NCBI GenBank assembly: GCA_003141895.1
Contig: PLNT01000040.1
Location: 118,249-182,248, forward strand
Origin: Bacteroidales bacterium
GTDB lineage: Bacteria; Bacteroidota; Bacteroidia; Bacteroidales; VadinHA17
Direction: 5' to 3'
DNA length: 64,000 bases
Shown: piece by piece, positions 55,786 to 64,000 of the stretch
Numbering within the stretch: the stretch's first letter is position 1
How the letters are laid out: each line of letters begins with the position of its first letter
Position numbers and translations under genes: made by a program
The notes under the pieces: generated by a model
Seen by the model: only the letters and a program-made list of their open reading frames with translations
Databases searched by the model: none
What the model was told of the DNA's origin: nothing

Positions 55786-57060
55786 TTAAAAAGGAAATCC
55801 TGGAGGACCATTATTAGTCTTTTTCGTTGTTGTTTCAGAAGCATTATCGCCGGTCGAAACTATGACTTCATCTCCTTCCTTTAAACCTGTCAGCACTTCA
55901 ACACTTGAACCATTGTCAATACCTATCTTAATCATGTCAGGATGCAATCCCATCTTATCATCTTTTACCCATACTGTTTTTATTTTAGAATCGGTATTCG
56001 TTGCACCAGGCATCATCCCGGGGGAAGGCATTCCTTGCCCTGTGGGTATATTCTGAGATAATCCACCTGATGGAGCACCTGGCATCTTTGGCATTGAACC
56101 TGATGACTTCATCTTTGCAAACATTTTCATCAAATAAGCCTGATCAGGTGTGAATCGTACCGCTTTTCCCGATAATAATAATGTATTAGTTTTCTCTTCT
56201 ACATAGATTGTAGCACTGGCAGTCATTCCCGGCATAAGTTTTTTATCGGGATTGGGAGCATTCAAAATAACAACATAAGTAACGACGTTATTTGTTGTAA
56301 CAGGCTGCAACCTTACCTGGGAGACAGTTCCTTCGAATTTCATGTCAGAGTATGCATCAACTGTAAATTCAACACGCTGGCCATCAATAATCTTTCCAAT
56401 GTCAGCCTCATCAACACTTGTTTGCACCTCAATCTGTGTCAGGTCATTTACTATGGTAAAAAGGGTCGGTGTACTGAAGCTTGCAGCTACAGTCTGACCT
56501 TCTTCAATTGCCCTGTTCAGAACAACTCCGTCGATAGGGGAAGTAATTGTTGCGTATGCCAGGTTTACCTGGGCTCTGTCGAGTGCAGACTTTGCATTGG
56601 CAAGAGCAGCTCTTGCATTTTCAAAATTATACAATGCCTGGTCATAGTCAGTTTGGGCAATAAGCTGTTTATCGTAGAGGACTTTTAACCGGTTGTAGGT
56701 AGATTCCTGGAAATGAAGCTGAGAAACTGCCTGATCAACAGCTGACTGACTCTGAGCGAGCTGAGTCCTTAAAGGTGTCTCATCGAGCTTTGCAAGAAGC
56801 TGCCCCTGCTTCACGTGATCGTTAAAATCGACGTAGATATGCAGAATGATTCCGGAAACCTGCGTACCTACATTGACAGTCTTAATAGCCTGAATTGTAC
56901 CTGTAGCAGTAACTGTATTGCTGATATTGCCCTTCTCTACTTTTATAGTATTAAAGTTAACCACAGCTTCCTTCTTTGAAAATGGTTTCAGCGCCAGAAT
57001 AGCAGTAATTGCAATAACTGCAACTATTCCAATAATTATTAATGTTCTCTTTTTCATCAT
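55786..57060 (-). CDS. MacA-like periplasmic adaptor
   Basis: 424 residues with one N-terminal membrane anchor (IIGIVAVIAITAILALKPF), lipoyl/barrel-sandwich halves (VNVGTQVSGIILHIYVDFNDHVKQG, VNLAYATITSPIDGVVLNRAIEEGQTV), a helical hairpin and a beta-barrel domain (TVDAYSDMKFEGTVSQVRLQP). A Met/Gly/Pro-rich insert (GAPSGGLSQNIPTGQGMPS) near the C-terminus is unusual and may be unstructured. It joins the inner-membrane pump to the TolC-type channel encoded upstream. Confidence 0.93.
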   Translation of the reverse strand: MMKKRTLIIIGIVAVIAITAILALKPFSKKEAVVNFNTIKVEKGNISNTVTATGTIQAIKTVNVGTQVSGIILHIYVDFNDHVKQGQLLAKLDETPLRTQLAQSQSAVDQAVSQLHFQESTYNRLKVLYDKQLIAQTDYDQALYNFENARAALANAKSALDRAQVNLAYATITSPIDGVVLNRAIEEGQTVAASFSTPTLFTIVNDLTQIEVQTSVDEADIGKIIDGQRVEFTVDAYSDMKFEGTVSQVRLQPVTTNNVVTYVVILNAPNPDKKLMPGMTASATIYVEEKTNTLLLSGKAVRFTPDQAYLMKMFAKMKSSGSMPKMPGAPSGGLSQNIPTGQGMPSPGMMPGATNTDSKIKTVWVKDDKMGLHPDMIKIGIDNGSSVEVLTGLKEGDEVIVSTGDNASETTTKKTNNGPPGFPF

Positions 57061-57180
57061 ATTTTGGTTTAAATTTTTAATGGTATGATGGAGCCCACAT
57101 GTTAATATAAGGATGCTTATTTGATGTCGAATTTGAATAACATGAGGGGTTCATTATCTTGACTTTTTATCTGTATTTTC

Positions 57181-58512
57181 TTATAGTGATAAAGGAATTC
57201 CCAAAAAATAATCCATAATCTTATAACTTACTATAAGATTGTATTTTGACTGGAGCAATTCACTCTCTGCTACTATCAGGTTTGTTTTTGAAACGAGGTA
57301 ATCAACTGAGTTAATGACACCCTGTTTGAATCTTTCATCCGAGAGGTTTGCAGCTTCAAGTGTTGCACTGTAATTCTCCTTGCTAGCCTCATACTTGATC
57401 TGAGCTGATGTTACATCAACACAAGCCTGTTCGATACTTTTCCTAAGAGCGTTTTTTGTATCTATCTCACTTAAATCGGCATTCTCATAGCCAATCTTTG
57501 CAACAGCAATACTGGTTTTAACCTGTTTCTTCTGATAAATTGGAATTGAAAGTGAGAATCCTACAGAAGGATAAACTGAACTATTTATCTGGCCAAAATA
57601 AGAACCGCTATTGAGGCTTGTATAACCTGAGCTTATTCCTGCGCTGGCTGACAATGTTGGAAATAATCCCGCTCTTGCAATTTTTTCATCATAGGAGCTG
57701 ATCTCTTTGTTAATTGCAGCATTTTTTATTTGAGGTTTTATGCCTAAAGCTGTTTCATAAACCGATTTTACATCTGGAATCCTGTTCTGATTAAGTGATT
57801 CTGCAAGATCGGGATGGGCAATTTTAAAATTTTCTGCAACAGGGAGTTCCATTAACTGCTCGAGAGTAACCTTAGCAATTAAAAGCTGGCTTTGTGAATT
57901 GGCCATGGTAAGTTTTTCACTTGCGAGTTGGGATTTTACCTGGGCGTAATCTGATTGAGATATTGCCTTAAGCATGAATCTCTCTTCAGCCAGGTCAAGC
58001 TGACTTTTCGTCGATACAATTTGTTTCTCAGCATTCTGTACTTGTTCTTCTGCATATAATATCTGAAGATATGCATCGAGAATACTCAAACTGATTGATT
58101 CTTTAGTAGTTTCGAGAGAGTACTTGCCGCTTTCAATGCTGAGATCCGCTTGTTTTATAAGGTTTGTAAGTTTTGAAGCATTGAAAATTGTAACTCCTGA
58201 ATTAACGGAAACATTTGAACCATTATTTCCGGTTAATCCGGTTACTCCTGTTGAAGTACTTTTTGACCAGTTAAAATTCTGGTTGACCGATGCATTTGCT
58301 GAGGGGAATCGCTGAGCTTTAGCTTGTTCGTCATAAACCTGATACTGCCTATTTGAGAGTTCACTTTTCCTTACCTGGATATTCCTGTTCAATGCATGAT
58401 TGATACATTTTTCCAGAGTCCAAATGCTATCTTGTAGCCCAATTAAAGAATTGCCCTGGCATGCTCCTATGATTGCAACACTTAATGTAAATATCAATAT
58501 CAATTTTCTCAT
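57181..58512 (-). CDS. TolC-family outer-membrane channel
   Basis: 443 residues with a signal peptide (ending ACQGNS) and the repeated helical halves of TolC: VRKSELSNRQYQVYDEQAK, AEEQVQNAEKQIVSTKSQLDLAEERF and, in the second half, ANLSDERFKQGVINSVDYLVSKTNL. First gene of the minus-strand efflux operon (channel, adaptor, ATPase, permease). Substrate unknown; many such pumps move macrolides, peptides or lipoproteins. Confidence 0.93.
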   Translation of the reverse strand: MRKLILIFTLSVAIIGACQGNSLIGLQDSIWTLEKCINHALNRNIQVRKSELSNRQYQVYDEQAKAQRFPSANASVNQNFNWSKSTSTGVTGLTGNNGSNVSVNSGVTIFNASKLTNLIKQADLSIESGKYSLETTKESISLSILDAYLQILYAEEQVQNAEKQIVSTKSQLDLAEERFMLKAISQSDYAQVKSQLASEKLTMANSQSQLLIAKVTLEQLMELPVAENFKIAHPDLAESLNQNRIPDVKSVYETALGIKPQIKNAAINKEISSYDEKIARAGLFPTLSASAGISSGYTSLNSGSYFGQINSSVYPSVGFSLSIPIYQKKQVKTSIAVAKIGYENADLSEIDTKNALRKSIEQACVDVTSAQIKYEASKENYSATLEAANLSDERFKQGVINSVDYLVSKTNLIVAESELLQSKYNLIVSYKIMDYFLGIPLSL

Positions 58513-58628
58513 AATTCCTTACAATTTTGAGATAAATGTAAGGCAGGATACTTGCTGACTAAAACTAAATAGAAGTATTGGGGGATTTCACCGACAGAAA
58601 GTTGGAATTGCGATTTGTAATGAAATGA

Positions 58629-58661
58629 AAATAGGGACATGCAGTAGATTTGTCCCTATTT
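58629..58661. terminator. hairpin terminator between the efflux and HWP genes
   Basis: AAATAGGGACA (58629-58639) and TGTCCCTATTT (58651-58661) flank an 11-nt loop. On the minus strand it is followed by TTTTCATT, so it ends the HWP-repeat operon. Confidence 0.75.
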
Positions 58662-58681
58662 CTTTTGTCAGTTTATCTCAA

Positions 58682-59632
58682 TTAATTGATTGCAGGTCCT
58701 GACGCTTTTATCATATTAAGATTTGCTTCCAGACCATCGAGGTAAATAAGGGCCCAGGAAAGCGGGACAAAGATATGCTTGCTATAGAAATTCAGGGCGT
58801 CATCCTTTCCATTTGCTTCATCCAGATCGAGGATAGCAGGCAGAGCTTTAGCCGCATCTCTGAAGCCTTTGGTTTGCTTCATCAGATCAATAAGCTCAGT
58901 GATGGCCTTGTCGAGCTTCATTCCGGGGATTCTCTCACCATTATCAATCAGTATTGATGCAGCCGTATTTATATTATCAGGTCTTACCAGATTCCACGGA
59001 TCTTTCTTCCACTGTTCACGGGTCATTCCTTCATGCTTTAATATCAGATCCTGGTAGTTATTCGTGATCTTAATTATTTCATCAATTTTCATATTTACTG
59101 CTGATCCATTGACAATTACATGGAGTTGTGCCATAGCGGCTCCTACCTTATTATAATTCCTTGAAATATTATAACTGTCATCAACGGTTTCTTTTGATAC
59201 ATTCAATGATAGAAGTCCCGAGAATACTGAATTCATTGCCAACAGAAGTAAAACAAAAACGGTATTGTATATATTGAAATTCTTGTTCTTAGATGTGACA
59301 ATCAGAAAAACAGGAAGAAAAACAATATACGGGAAAGGAATTGCAATAAGCAGTGTAACGCCTGCATAAGGCCAATGCATTATTTTAAAAAGTATTCCAA
59401 TGAATACTACAAAACAGGTAATGTAAGTTACAATATAAAGCAACCTATTCTGACTATTGCCTTCAGCTTTGTAATTGTTTATAAGTGCAGCCGGAAAGAA
59501 TATCAGAACCAGGAGTAAAGTCCCTAGGGTTATCATAATTCCTGCTGCCGGCCAATGTTCCATTTTGAATATAACTCCGGTTGAAAGAATCATGGCCGAA
59601 ATCAATCCGAGAATATATATTTTTTGCTTCAT
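58682..59632 (-). CDS. membrane protein with two GldL-like HWP repeats
   Basis: 316 residues. The N-terminal half has two TM-hairpin units, each with an F-K-x2-H-W-P-x-A-G motif: FKMEHWPAAG (residues 22-31) and FKIMHWPYAG (82-91), exactly 60 residues apart, plus a degenerate third (about 142). The motif matches the KIxHWPGA segment of the T9SS/gliding protein GldL. The C-terminal 170 residues are a soluble helical domain without a recognised family. It lies 20 bp downstream of the three-repeat protein. Confidence 0.8.
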   Translation of the reverse strand: MKQKIYILGLISAMILSTGVIFKMEHWPAAGIMITLGTLLLVLIFFPAALINNYKAEGNSQNRLLYIVTYITCFVVFIGILFKIMHWPYAGVTLLIAIPFPYIVFLPVFLIVTSKNKNFNIYNTVFVLLLLAMNSVFSGLLSLNVSKETVDDSYNISRNYNKVGAAMAQLHVIVNGSAVNMKIDEIIKITNNYQDLILKHEGMTREQWKKDPWNLVRPDNINTAASILIDNGERIPGMKLDKAITELIDLMKQTKGFRDAAKALPAILDLDEANGKDDALNFYSKHIFVPLSWALIYLDGLEANLNMIKASGPAIN

Positions 59633-59652
59633 GGTCTTGTGTAATTAGTTTG

Positions 59653-61089
59653 TTAATTATGTCTTGCTATTTTATTCAAAAGACATGATTCGACTGTAAG
59701 CAGTCCGTTTTTCATAATTTCGAGGGAATGAAGTGCTGACATTAAAGACATATCGCCTTTATGGTTGTTTCCATCCGGAAGGAATGTTTCTGTATCAAGC
59801 ATTTTTTTGTATTTCAATAAATCTTCTGCGGAAGTTATATTAGCTAAGTAACCCTCATATTCTGCCATTGATGAGCTAAGTTCTTTCCTGGCGTTACAAC
59901 CAGGCATAAGAAAAACCCTTGCTTGTCCCTGGTCGAATGGTCTTGAAAGTTTAGCGTATAATATTTCCTGACCTGAATTAGTCCGACTAATCTGACTGGC
60001 ACTCACGGCTGGCTTGCCGGGCTGACCTTCTGATTCCTGAACCATCTTGTCCTGGATACTGCTTATAACTGCAAGCATTCCGGTTGTTTTTGAATGCAAC
60101 TGTTCCATCTTTTCATAGACCAGGGAATCGTGATACTTATTGATCAGAGAACTATTATTACTGAATAAATAATCATATAGTTTGATCTGCTGATCATTAT
60201 TAGGATAATAAAAATCCTGGTAAGAATGCTGCAGGCTCAGTGTTAACATAGCTCCGGGGACTACAATTAATATAAATCCAATGACCAGGAAAATAAACAT
60301 TGAACTAACATGACTTTCCTCCTTCCAGGTAAGCCATGTAAACATAGGCATCGCCAGAAAGACCAAAAGGATTATCCCCAGAATTATAAACAGGGTTGCA
60401 AGGGGCCAGTGCTGCATCTTAAAAAGCATGCCTGCAACAAAAAGTACTGAGCCAGCTGCCCCCAGAATGTAGGAAAGCCGTTTCTCTTTGTTTTCCTGAT
60501 CCGACATCCTGCTCAGAGCCAGTGCCGGGATAAAAAACAGGATGCCTGATATTGCGGCCAGGGTTAATATTGCTCCTGCCAATGGCCAGTGCTGAATTTT
60601 AAACAGGACCCCTATAATTAGCAGCATCCCTGCAAAAAATCCTGAGATGACCAGAAAAAGTCTCTTTCTGTTATGAGTCTCTTTCCAGAGTACATTAAGG
60701 GCCGAAGGCAGAAAGACAAATGCCAGGATCAAAGCTCCAAAAAACATCAATATTCCGGCAAAGGGCCAATGCTGAATCTTGAACAATGTTGCAAAGCCAA
60801 ACAGGATTGTCCCTGCAACGCCTGAAATTTTCATTGTGTTTTTCATATATCGGTATTTAGTGTCAACTGAATAGAGTGTCTCTTCCTGAATCTCTTTTAA
60901 CCTGCGGGACCCCATTTTTTTTCTGACTTTTTTATACGCTTCTCCAAAATCTAATCCTGTCTGCATTTCATACTCCACATCACAGCAGACATGGTCAATC
61001 AGGTCTTCAAGGAGATGTGAAAATGTTATCTCCTGTCTTGTAATGTCGCGACTGATCTGATCAATATGATTAAGACTAAGTTCAGGCAT
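59653..61089 (-). CDS. membrane protein with three GldL-like HWP repeats and permease-prefix domain
   Basis: 478 residues. Residues 1-80 resemble the permease-prefix domain found with PadR regulators (LIDHVCCDVEYEMQTG, KKMGSRRLKEIQEET). Three TM-hairpin units follow with FKIQHWPFAG (103-112), FKIQHWPLAG (163-172) and FKMQHWPLAT (223-232): an exact 60-residue period. A fourth unit is degenerate (QHSY near 287). A soluble C-terminal domain of about 190 residues ends the protein. It overlaps padR by 8 bp. Motor or channel function is open. Confidence 0.82.
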   Translation of the reverse strand: MPELSLNHIDQISRDITRQEITFSHLLEDLIDHVCCDVEYEMQTGLDFGEAYKKVRKKMGSRRLKEIQEETLYSVDTKYRYMKNTMKISGVAGTILFGFATLFKIQHWPFAGILMFFGALILAFVFLPSALNVLWKETHNRKRLFLVISGFFAGMLLIIGVLFKIQHWPLAGAILTLAAISGILFFIPALALSRMSDQENKEKRLSYILGAAGSVLFVAGMLFKMQHWPLATLFIILGIILLVFLAMPMFTWLTWKEESHVSSMFIFLVIGFILIVVPGAMLTLSLQHSYQDFYYPNNDQQIKLYDYLFSNNSSLINKYHDSLVYEKMEQLHSKTTGMLAVISSIQDKMVQESEGQPGKPAVSASQISRTNSGQEILYAKLSRPFDQGQARVFLMPGCNARKELSSSMAEYEGYLANITSAEDLLKYKKMLDTETFLPDGNNHKGDMSLMSALHSLEIMKNGLLTVESCLLNKIARHN

Positions 61090-61426
61090 AGCTCAAACCG
61101 GGTTTTGTGTCAATTATTCGTTGAAGTGATCCGATAAATTCGGTCATCTCTTTTATTTTTTCTGTTACAACTGAATGACCATGAGGAGTGAGAAGATAAT
61201 ATATACGTGTACGGTTATTAAAATTCTCTGACTCAGTAACCAGTACTCCTTCGCTTTCCAGTTTATGCAAAACAGGATAAAGAGCTCCATAAGTCAGCTT
61301 TATTTTCCCATCGGTTAATTCTTCTACTTTACGGGTAATCTCGTAACCATACATCCTGCCATTTTCATCTAATAGTTTAAGAACTATTGTTTTCAACGAT
61401 CCTTTTATAAGGTCTGACTGTATCAT
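61082..61426 (-). CDS. PadR-family transcriptional regulator
   Basis: 114 residues, a typical PadR winged helix: LIKGSLKTIVLKLLDENGRMYGYEIT at the start and LTYGALYPVLHKLESEGVL in the recognition region. It probably represses its own operon, whose two downstream genes encode the HWP-repeat proteins. The Pattern PadR plus permease-prefix protein is common; here the permease is replaced by HWP repeats. Confidence 0.94.
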   Translation of the reverse strand: MIQSDLIKGSLKTIVLKLLDENGRMYGYEITRKVEELTDGKIKLTYGALYPVLHKLESEGVLVTESENFNNRTRIYYLLTPHGHSVVTEKIKEMTEFIGSLQRIIDTKPGLSYA

Positions 61427-61432
61427 AATTGT

Positions 61433-61463
61433 ATATATAAGTTGTTTATATATTACAAATATA
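61433..61463 (-). promoter_or_regulatory. padR promoter with AT-rich inverted repeat
   Basis: Complement TATATTTG (61456-61463) is a consensus -7 box. Just downstream, ATATATAA (61433-61440) and TTATATAT (61446-61453) form an inverted repeat with a 5-nt spacer, close to the kind of operator PadR proteins bind. Autoregulation is inferred. Confidence 0.55.
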
Positions 61464-61503
61464 TAATATTATTAATTAAAAATGCAAAATATTTTAAAAA
61501 AAA

Positions 61504-61860
61504 TTAATAATAGTGTAGGAAACGGTAGCGTTTTTTGTGTAGGGAACGGTACAGGTTTTTGTGTAGGGAACGGTCGCGACCGTTCCCTGCATAGTGTTTA
61601 TAAAAATCCGTATCAATATAAATTATTCCATGAACATGATCTGGCATGATTATAAATGAAATTAAATCAATGTAAGGGTATTGATTTCCTAACCAATTCC
61701 ATTGTTCCATGGCAATAATTCCATTTTTAAATAATAACATTGATTTGTTTGCAATTGAGCCAAATGTATTCTTTTGGCTCTGGATACAAATTGTGAAAAA
61801 GTAATTCCTGTTCTCAGAATAGTCAAATCCGGATAACCTTGTCAGCTTCCTGTTATGCAT
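61504..61860 (-). pseudogene. truncated IS200/RAYT-like transposase
   Basis: A 118-residue N-terminal part of a Y1/HUH transposase: SGFDYSENRNYFFTICIQS, MEQWNWLGNQYPYIDLISFIIMPDHVHGII, with the HUH motif in MPDHVHG. The catalytic Tyr region and the C-terminal half are missing. From about residue 90 the frame is coded by repeats of the neighbouring palindrome and reads as DRSLHKNLYRSLHKKRYRF, which matches no transposase. It is probably inactive. Confidence 0.8.
61517..61593. repeat. triple GTAGGGAACGGT repeat with 20-bp palindrome
   Basis: Three related units (GTAGGAAACGGT, GTAGGGAACGGT, GTAGGGAACGGT) lie in a row, separated by TTTTTGT-type spacers. The last one forms the perfect palindrome GGAACGGTCGCGACCGTTCC. 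Such palindromes beside RAYT genes are typical of REP elements; here they sit inside the transposase's own frame. Confidence 0.7.
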
Positions 61861-61944
61861 TATATAATATTATTGTAGGTCAGCGAGACCATATGTAAAA
61901 TTAAGAAATATCGATCCTCAATAAAATTATTTTTCAATATTATT

Positions 61945-61974
61945 TTGCCAGATAAAAAATTCATATTACTTTTG
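61945..61974 (+). promoter_or_regulatory. promoter of the TetR-TolC operon
   Basis: TTG (61945-61947), 19 nt, TACTTTTG (61967-61974): full consensus match, 44 nt before the TetR start. Confidence 0.75.
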
Positions 61975-61986
61975 ACCATTCAGTTA

Positions 61987-61998
61987 AACTATATAGTT
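61987..61998 (+). promoter_or_regulatory. palindromic operator candidate of TetR
   Basis: AACTATATAGTT is a perfect 12-bp palindrome just downstream of the promoter, at the expected start of transcription. It is a likely site for autorepression by the TetR protein; binding is inferred. Confidence 0.5.
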
Positions 61999-62017
61999 AA
62001 ACCAACAGGTTAGAAAT

Positions 62018-62629
62018 ATGACAGAGAATGATAAACTAACAGAAGAGAAGATATTTGAAGCCGCAACTGATGTATTTGTGGACAAAGGAATGGATGGTGC
62101 CAGAATGCAGGATATAGCCATTCATGCAGGTATCAATAAAGCTCTGTTGCATTACTATTACCGGACAAAAGATCAGCTTTTCAATGCTGTTTTTGAAATG
62201 ATAGCCGGAAAAGTCCTCAAAAAATTCGCACCGGTTTTCGAAGATAACCTGAGCCTTGAAGAGAAAATAAGGTTCTTCTTTAAGGAGCACATCAAATTTC
62301 TGCAGGAAAACCCAAAACTTCCTGCATTTGTACTTAATGAAATAAACAGGAATCCTGCAAGAATAAAAAAACTTCTGAAAAATGTTCATTTTGAAACCCT
62401 TTGGCAGAAACTTTACGAACAACATAAATCAGAACTTGGAAAATACAATATCACAGAAGATGCATTACCACAATTAATGGTTTCAATAGCAGCATTGAGT
62501 GTTTTCCCATTTGCTGCCCGTGGTTTAATTGAAGGAATCCTTGATAAAGTTGGTGTTGATTTCAACGACTATATCGAGCAGCGTAAAGAATTCGCTGCAG
62601 AATTTGTGATCAGGGCAATAAGAAAATAA
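62018..62629 (+). CDS. TetR-family transcriptional regulator
   Basis: 203 residues. The N-terminal helix-turn-helix is KIFEAATDVFVDKGMDGARM...DIAIHAGINKALLHYYYRTKDQLF, followed by a ligand-binding helical domain typical of the group that controls efflux operons. It is followed after 18 bp by a TolC-type gene and, beyond the window, probably by adaptor and pump genes. The operator candidate is directly upstream. Confidence 0.95.
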   Translation: MTENDKLTEEKIFEAATDVFVDKGMDGARMQDIAIHAGINKALLHYYYRTKDQLFNAVFEMIAGKVLKKFAPVFEDNLSLEEKIRFFFKEHIKFLQENPKLPAFVLNEINRNPARIKKLLKNVHFETLWQKLYEQHKSELGKYNITEDALPQLMVSIAALSVFPFAARGLIEGILDKVGVDFNDYIEQRKEFAAEFVIRAIRK

Positions 62630-62647
62630 CATACTTAATGTACATAA

Positions 62648-63946
62648 ATGAAAAAAAGAGAATTCATAGTTCTGTTGGCGCTATTTCTCGCGACAGCTTC
62701 CCTTCAAGGTCAAAAAATACTAACACTAAAAGAGTGTTATAATATGGCCTCATCTGCAAACGCACTGGCAAATGAAAAAACAGGCTATTCGGACATTTCG
62801 AAACTTAAAGATGAAAATCTGGCCAACGGCTGGCTCCCCACACTCGATGCAAACGGGAGTCTGGTTTATAATTCATCAGTAATCGATATGAGCAGTGTGC
62901 TGGGATCATTGCCAATACCGGGCATAGCAAATGCAATTAAGCCTCTCCCTCATGAACAGTATAAAATAACAGTCGATGTAAACCAGGTCATTTATGATGG
63001 TGGAGCAATAAAGGGAGCACGCGATCTTGAGAAAGCCGATCTGAATATTAATGAAAAACAGACCGAAACTGACCTTTACAAGCTTCGTGCTCAGATTAAC
63101 GGATACTATTTCAATCTTTTGCTGCTCACCAGACAAAAAGACCTTCTTAATAATTACCTCGACATTATTAAAAAGAGAATTGCATCAATGCAATCAGGGA
63201 TTAATAATGGAGTCATTATTAAATCGGACATTGATGTCCTTACTTCACAAAGAATAAAAATTGAACAACAACTGGCAGAAAATGAAATCCGGAAAAAGTC
63301 CTTATTAAAAGTTCTGTCCGATCTTACCGGTACCGAATTTGACAGCTCCACGGAATTCGTAACACCATCACAATCCGAAGAGCTTTCAAAAGATATTACC
63401 CGGCCGGAACTGCTGGTCTTCGACCTGAGAAAAGAACAGCTCAATGCCAGCCTGAAAGTTATCGAAAGTAAAAGGTTACCTAAGGCAGTTGGATTTGCAT
63501 CACTTGGATATGGCAATCCTCCGGGCAGCAATTTCTTCAAAAATGAATTTGCTCCTTATTATGTACTCGGAGCAAGTATAAAGTGGAATATATTTGACTG
63601 GAACAAGACCAGAAATGAAAAAAAAATAGTCTCATTTCAACAGACCATTATTGAAAACAGAAAAAATGATCTTACAGATAATCTTAAGAGACTACTGGAA
63701 TCAAAAAACTCTGAAATATTAAGTCTGAAGGCCCTTGTTGAAAGCGATTCTGACCTTATCGCACTCAGAAAAAGAATAACCACTTCTGCTGAATCGCAAT
63801 ACCAGAATGGCACTATAACTGCTACTGATTTCCTTAATGAACTCAATTCAGAACAGGATGCTGTAATAAATTATGAGATTCATAAGATTAATCTTTCAAT
63901 GGCTAAAATTGAATATCTGAACATCAGCGGAAAGGAAATAGAATGA
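62648..63946 (+). CDS. TolC-family outer-membrane protein
   Basis: 432 residues with a signal peptide (ending LQGQK) and the TolC helical halves: KLRAQINGYYFNLLLLTRQKDLLNNYLDIIKKR and RITTSAESQYQNGTITATDFLNELNSEQDA (shown in part). It is distinct from the MacAB-linked TolC gene at 57-58 kb. Second gene of the TetR operon; an adaptor and permease likely follow outside the window. Confidence 0.93.
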   Translation: MKKREFIVLLALFLATASLQGQKILTLKECYNMASSANALANEKTGYSDISKLKDENLANGWLPTLDANGSLVYNSSVIDMSSVLGSLPIPGIANAIKPLPHEQYKITVDVNQVIYDGGAIKGARDLEKADLNINEKQTETDLYKLRAQINGYYFNLLLLTRQKDLLNNYLDIIKKRIASMQSGINNGVIIKSDIDVLTSQRIKIEQQLAENEIRKKSLLKVLSDLTGTEFDSSTEFVTPSQSEELSKDITRPELLVFDLRKEQLNASLKVIESKRLPKAVGFASLGYGNPPGSNFFKNEFAPYYVLGASIKWNIFDWNKTRNEKKIVSFQQTIIENRKNDLTDNLKRLLESKNSEILSLKALVESDSDLIALRKRITTSAESQYQNGTITATDFLNELNSEQDAVINYEIHKINLSMAKIEYLNISGKEIE

Positions 63947-63960
63947 AACCAAGGACCTCC

Positions 63961-63978
63961 AGTATTTAACCCCCCTTT
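63961..63978. repeat. CCCCCCTTTAGGG repeat at window end
   Basis: The beginning of a copy of the dispersed CCCCCT/AGGGGG element follows the TolC gene; it is cut by the window edge or decays into unrelated sequence. Confidence 0.45.
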
Positions 63979-64000
63979 AGGGCATGGCCGTCAAGCTAAG

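Noticed and set aside
58682..61089. T9SS/gliding motor locus
   Set aside because: Only the HWP motif is shared with GldL; gldK, gldM and gldN are absent and the repeat number differs.
61517..61593. CRISPR array
   Set aside because: Only three short, uneven repeats; spacers are T-rich and similar; no cas genes.

Overview
The window looks like chromosomal DNA of a member of the Bacteroidota, most likely an uncultured environmental Bacteroidales-type organism. The evidence is seen in the sequence. Several starts are preceded by the phylum's promoter (TTG, about 19 nt, TAnnTTTG). Shine-Dalgarno sequences are weak. There are many short lipoproteins, DUF4369/TlpA-type thioredoxin lipoproteins, a SusC-type carboxypeptidase-regulatory plus TonB-plug protein, LytTR two-component genes and a Bacteroidota-style glycogen cluster. 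The genus assignment is inference and not attempted. No rRNA, tRNA, CRISPR array or phage was recognised.

Layout. 1-12.6 kb: housekeeping and small genes (thyA, a DUF151 nuclease-like protein, rplU-rpmA, serS, a DMT exporter, an S41 peptidase-like lipoprotein, ruvC, comF, a HIT protein, greA, a Rieske-like lipoprotein, ahcY, ribF). They are separated by repeat-rich intergenic DNA. 12.7-23.8 kb: a complete glycogen/alpha-glucan cluster. The branching enzyme converges on a four-gene operon of debranching enzyme, GT4 glycosyltransferase, GH57 hydrolase and a 1407-residue glycogen synthase-phosphorylase fusion. 24-27 kb: two paralogous TlpA-like lipoproteins, one without the CxxC pair, and an LpxH-like phosphoesterase. 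27-32 kb: a signalling island. A tandem-duplicated SiaB-like kinase protein is divergent from a PhcB-like methyltransferase, a six-TM hybrid histidine kinase and a receiver protein, which resembles the Phc fatty-acid-methyl-ester quorum-sensing locus.

32-47 kb: yifB/comM, a plug-only TonB protein, two aldo/keto reductase-like proteins (one with ferredoxin clusters, one with a Tat signal), a zinc/manganese uptake set (porin-like protein, binding protein, permease; no ATPase), an MsbA-like ABC exporter, a Tat-secreted sugar isomerase and Gfo/Idh/MocA pair, and amt-glnK. 47-52 kb: two tandem secreted proteins holding four GH2-like jelly-roll modules, followed by a histidine kinase and an OmpR regulator, with a 10-bp-phased direct repeat upstream. 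52-58.5 kb: a TolC/MacA/MacB efflux operon followed by a LytS/LytTR pair. 58.7-61.4 kb: a PadR regulator with two membrane proteins built from exact 60-residue GldL-like repeats. 61.5-64 kb: a truncated IS200/RAYT-like transposase fused to palindromic repeats, then a TetR-TolC operon running off the window.

The features most worth follow-up are the Phc-like cassette beside the duplicated SiaB-like protein, the 60-residue HWP-repeat membrane proteins under PadR control, the jelly-roll/two-component locus, and the transposase whose C-terminus is replaced by palindromic repeats.
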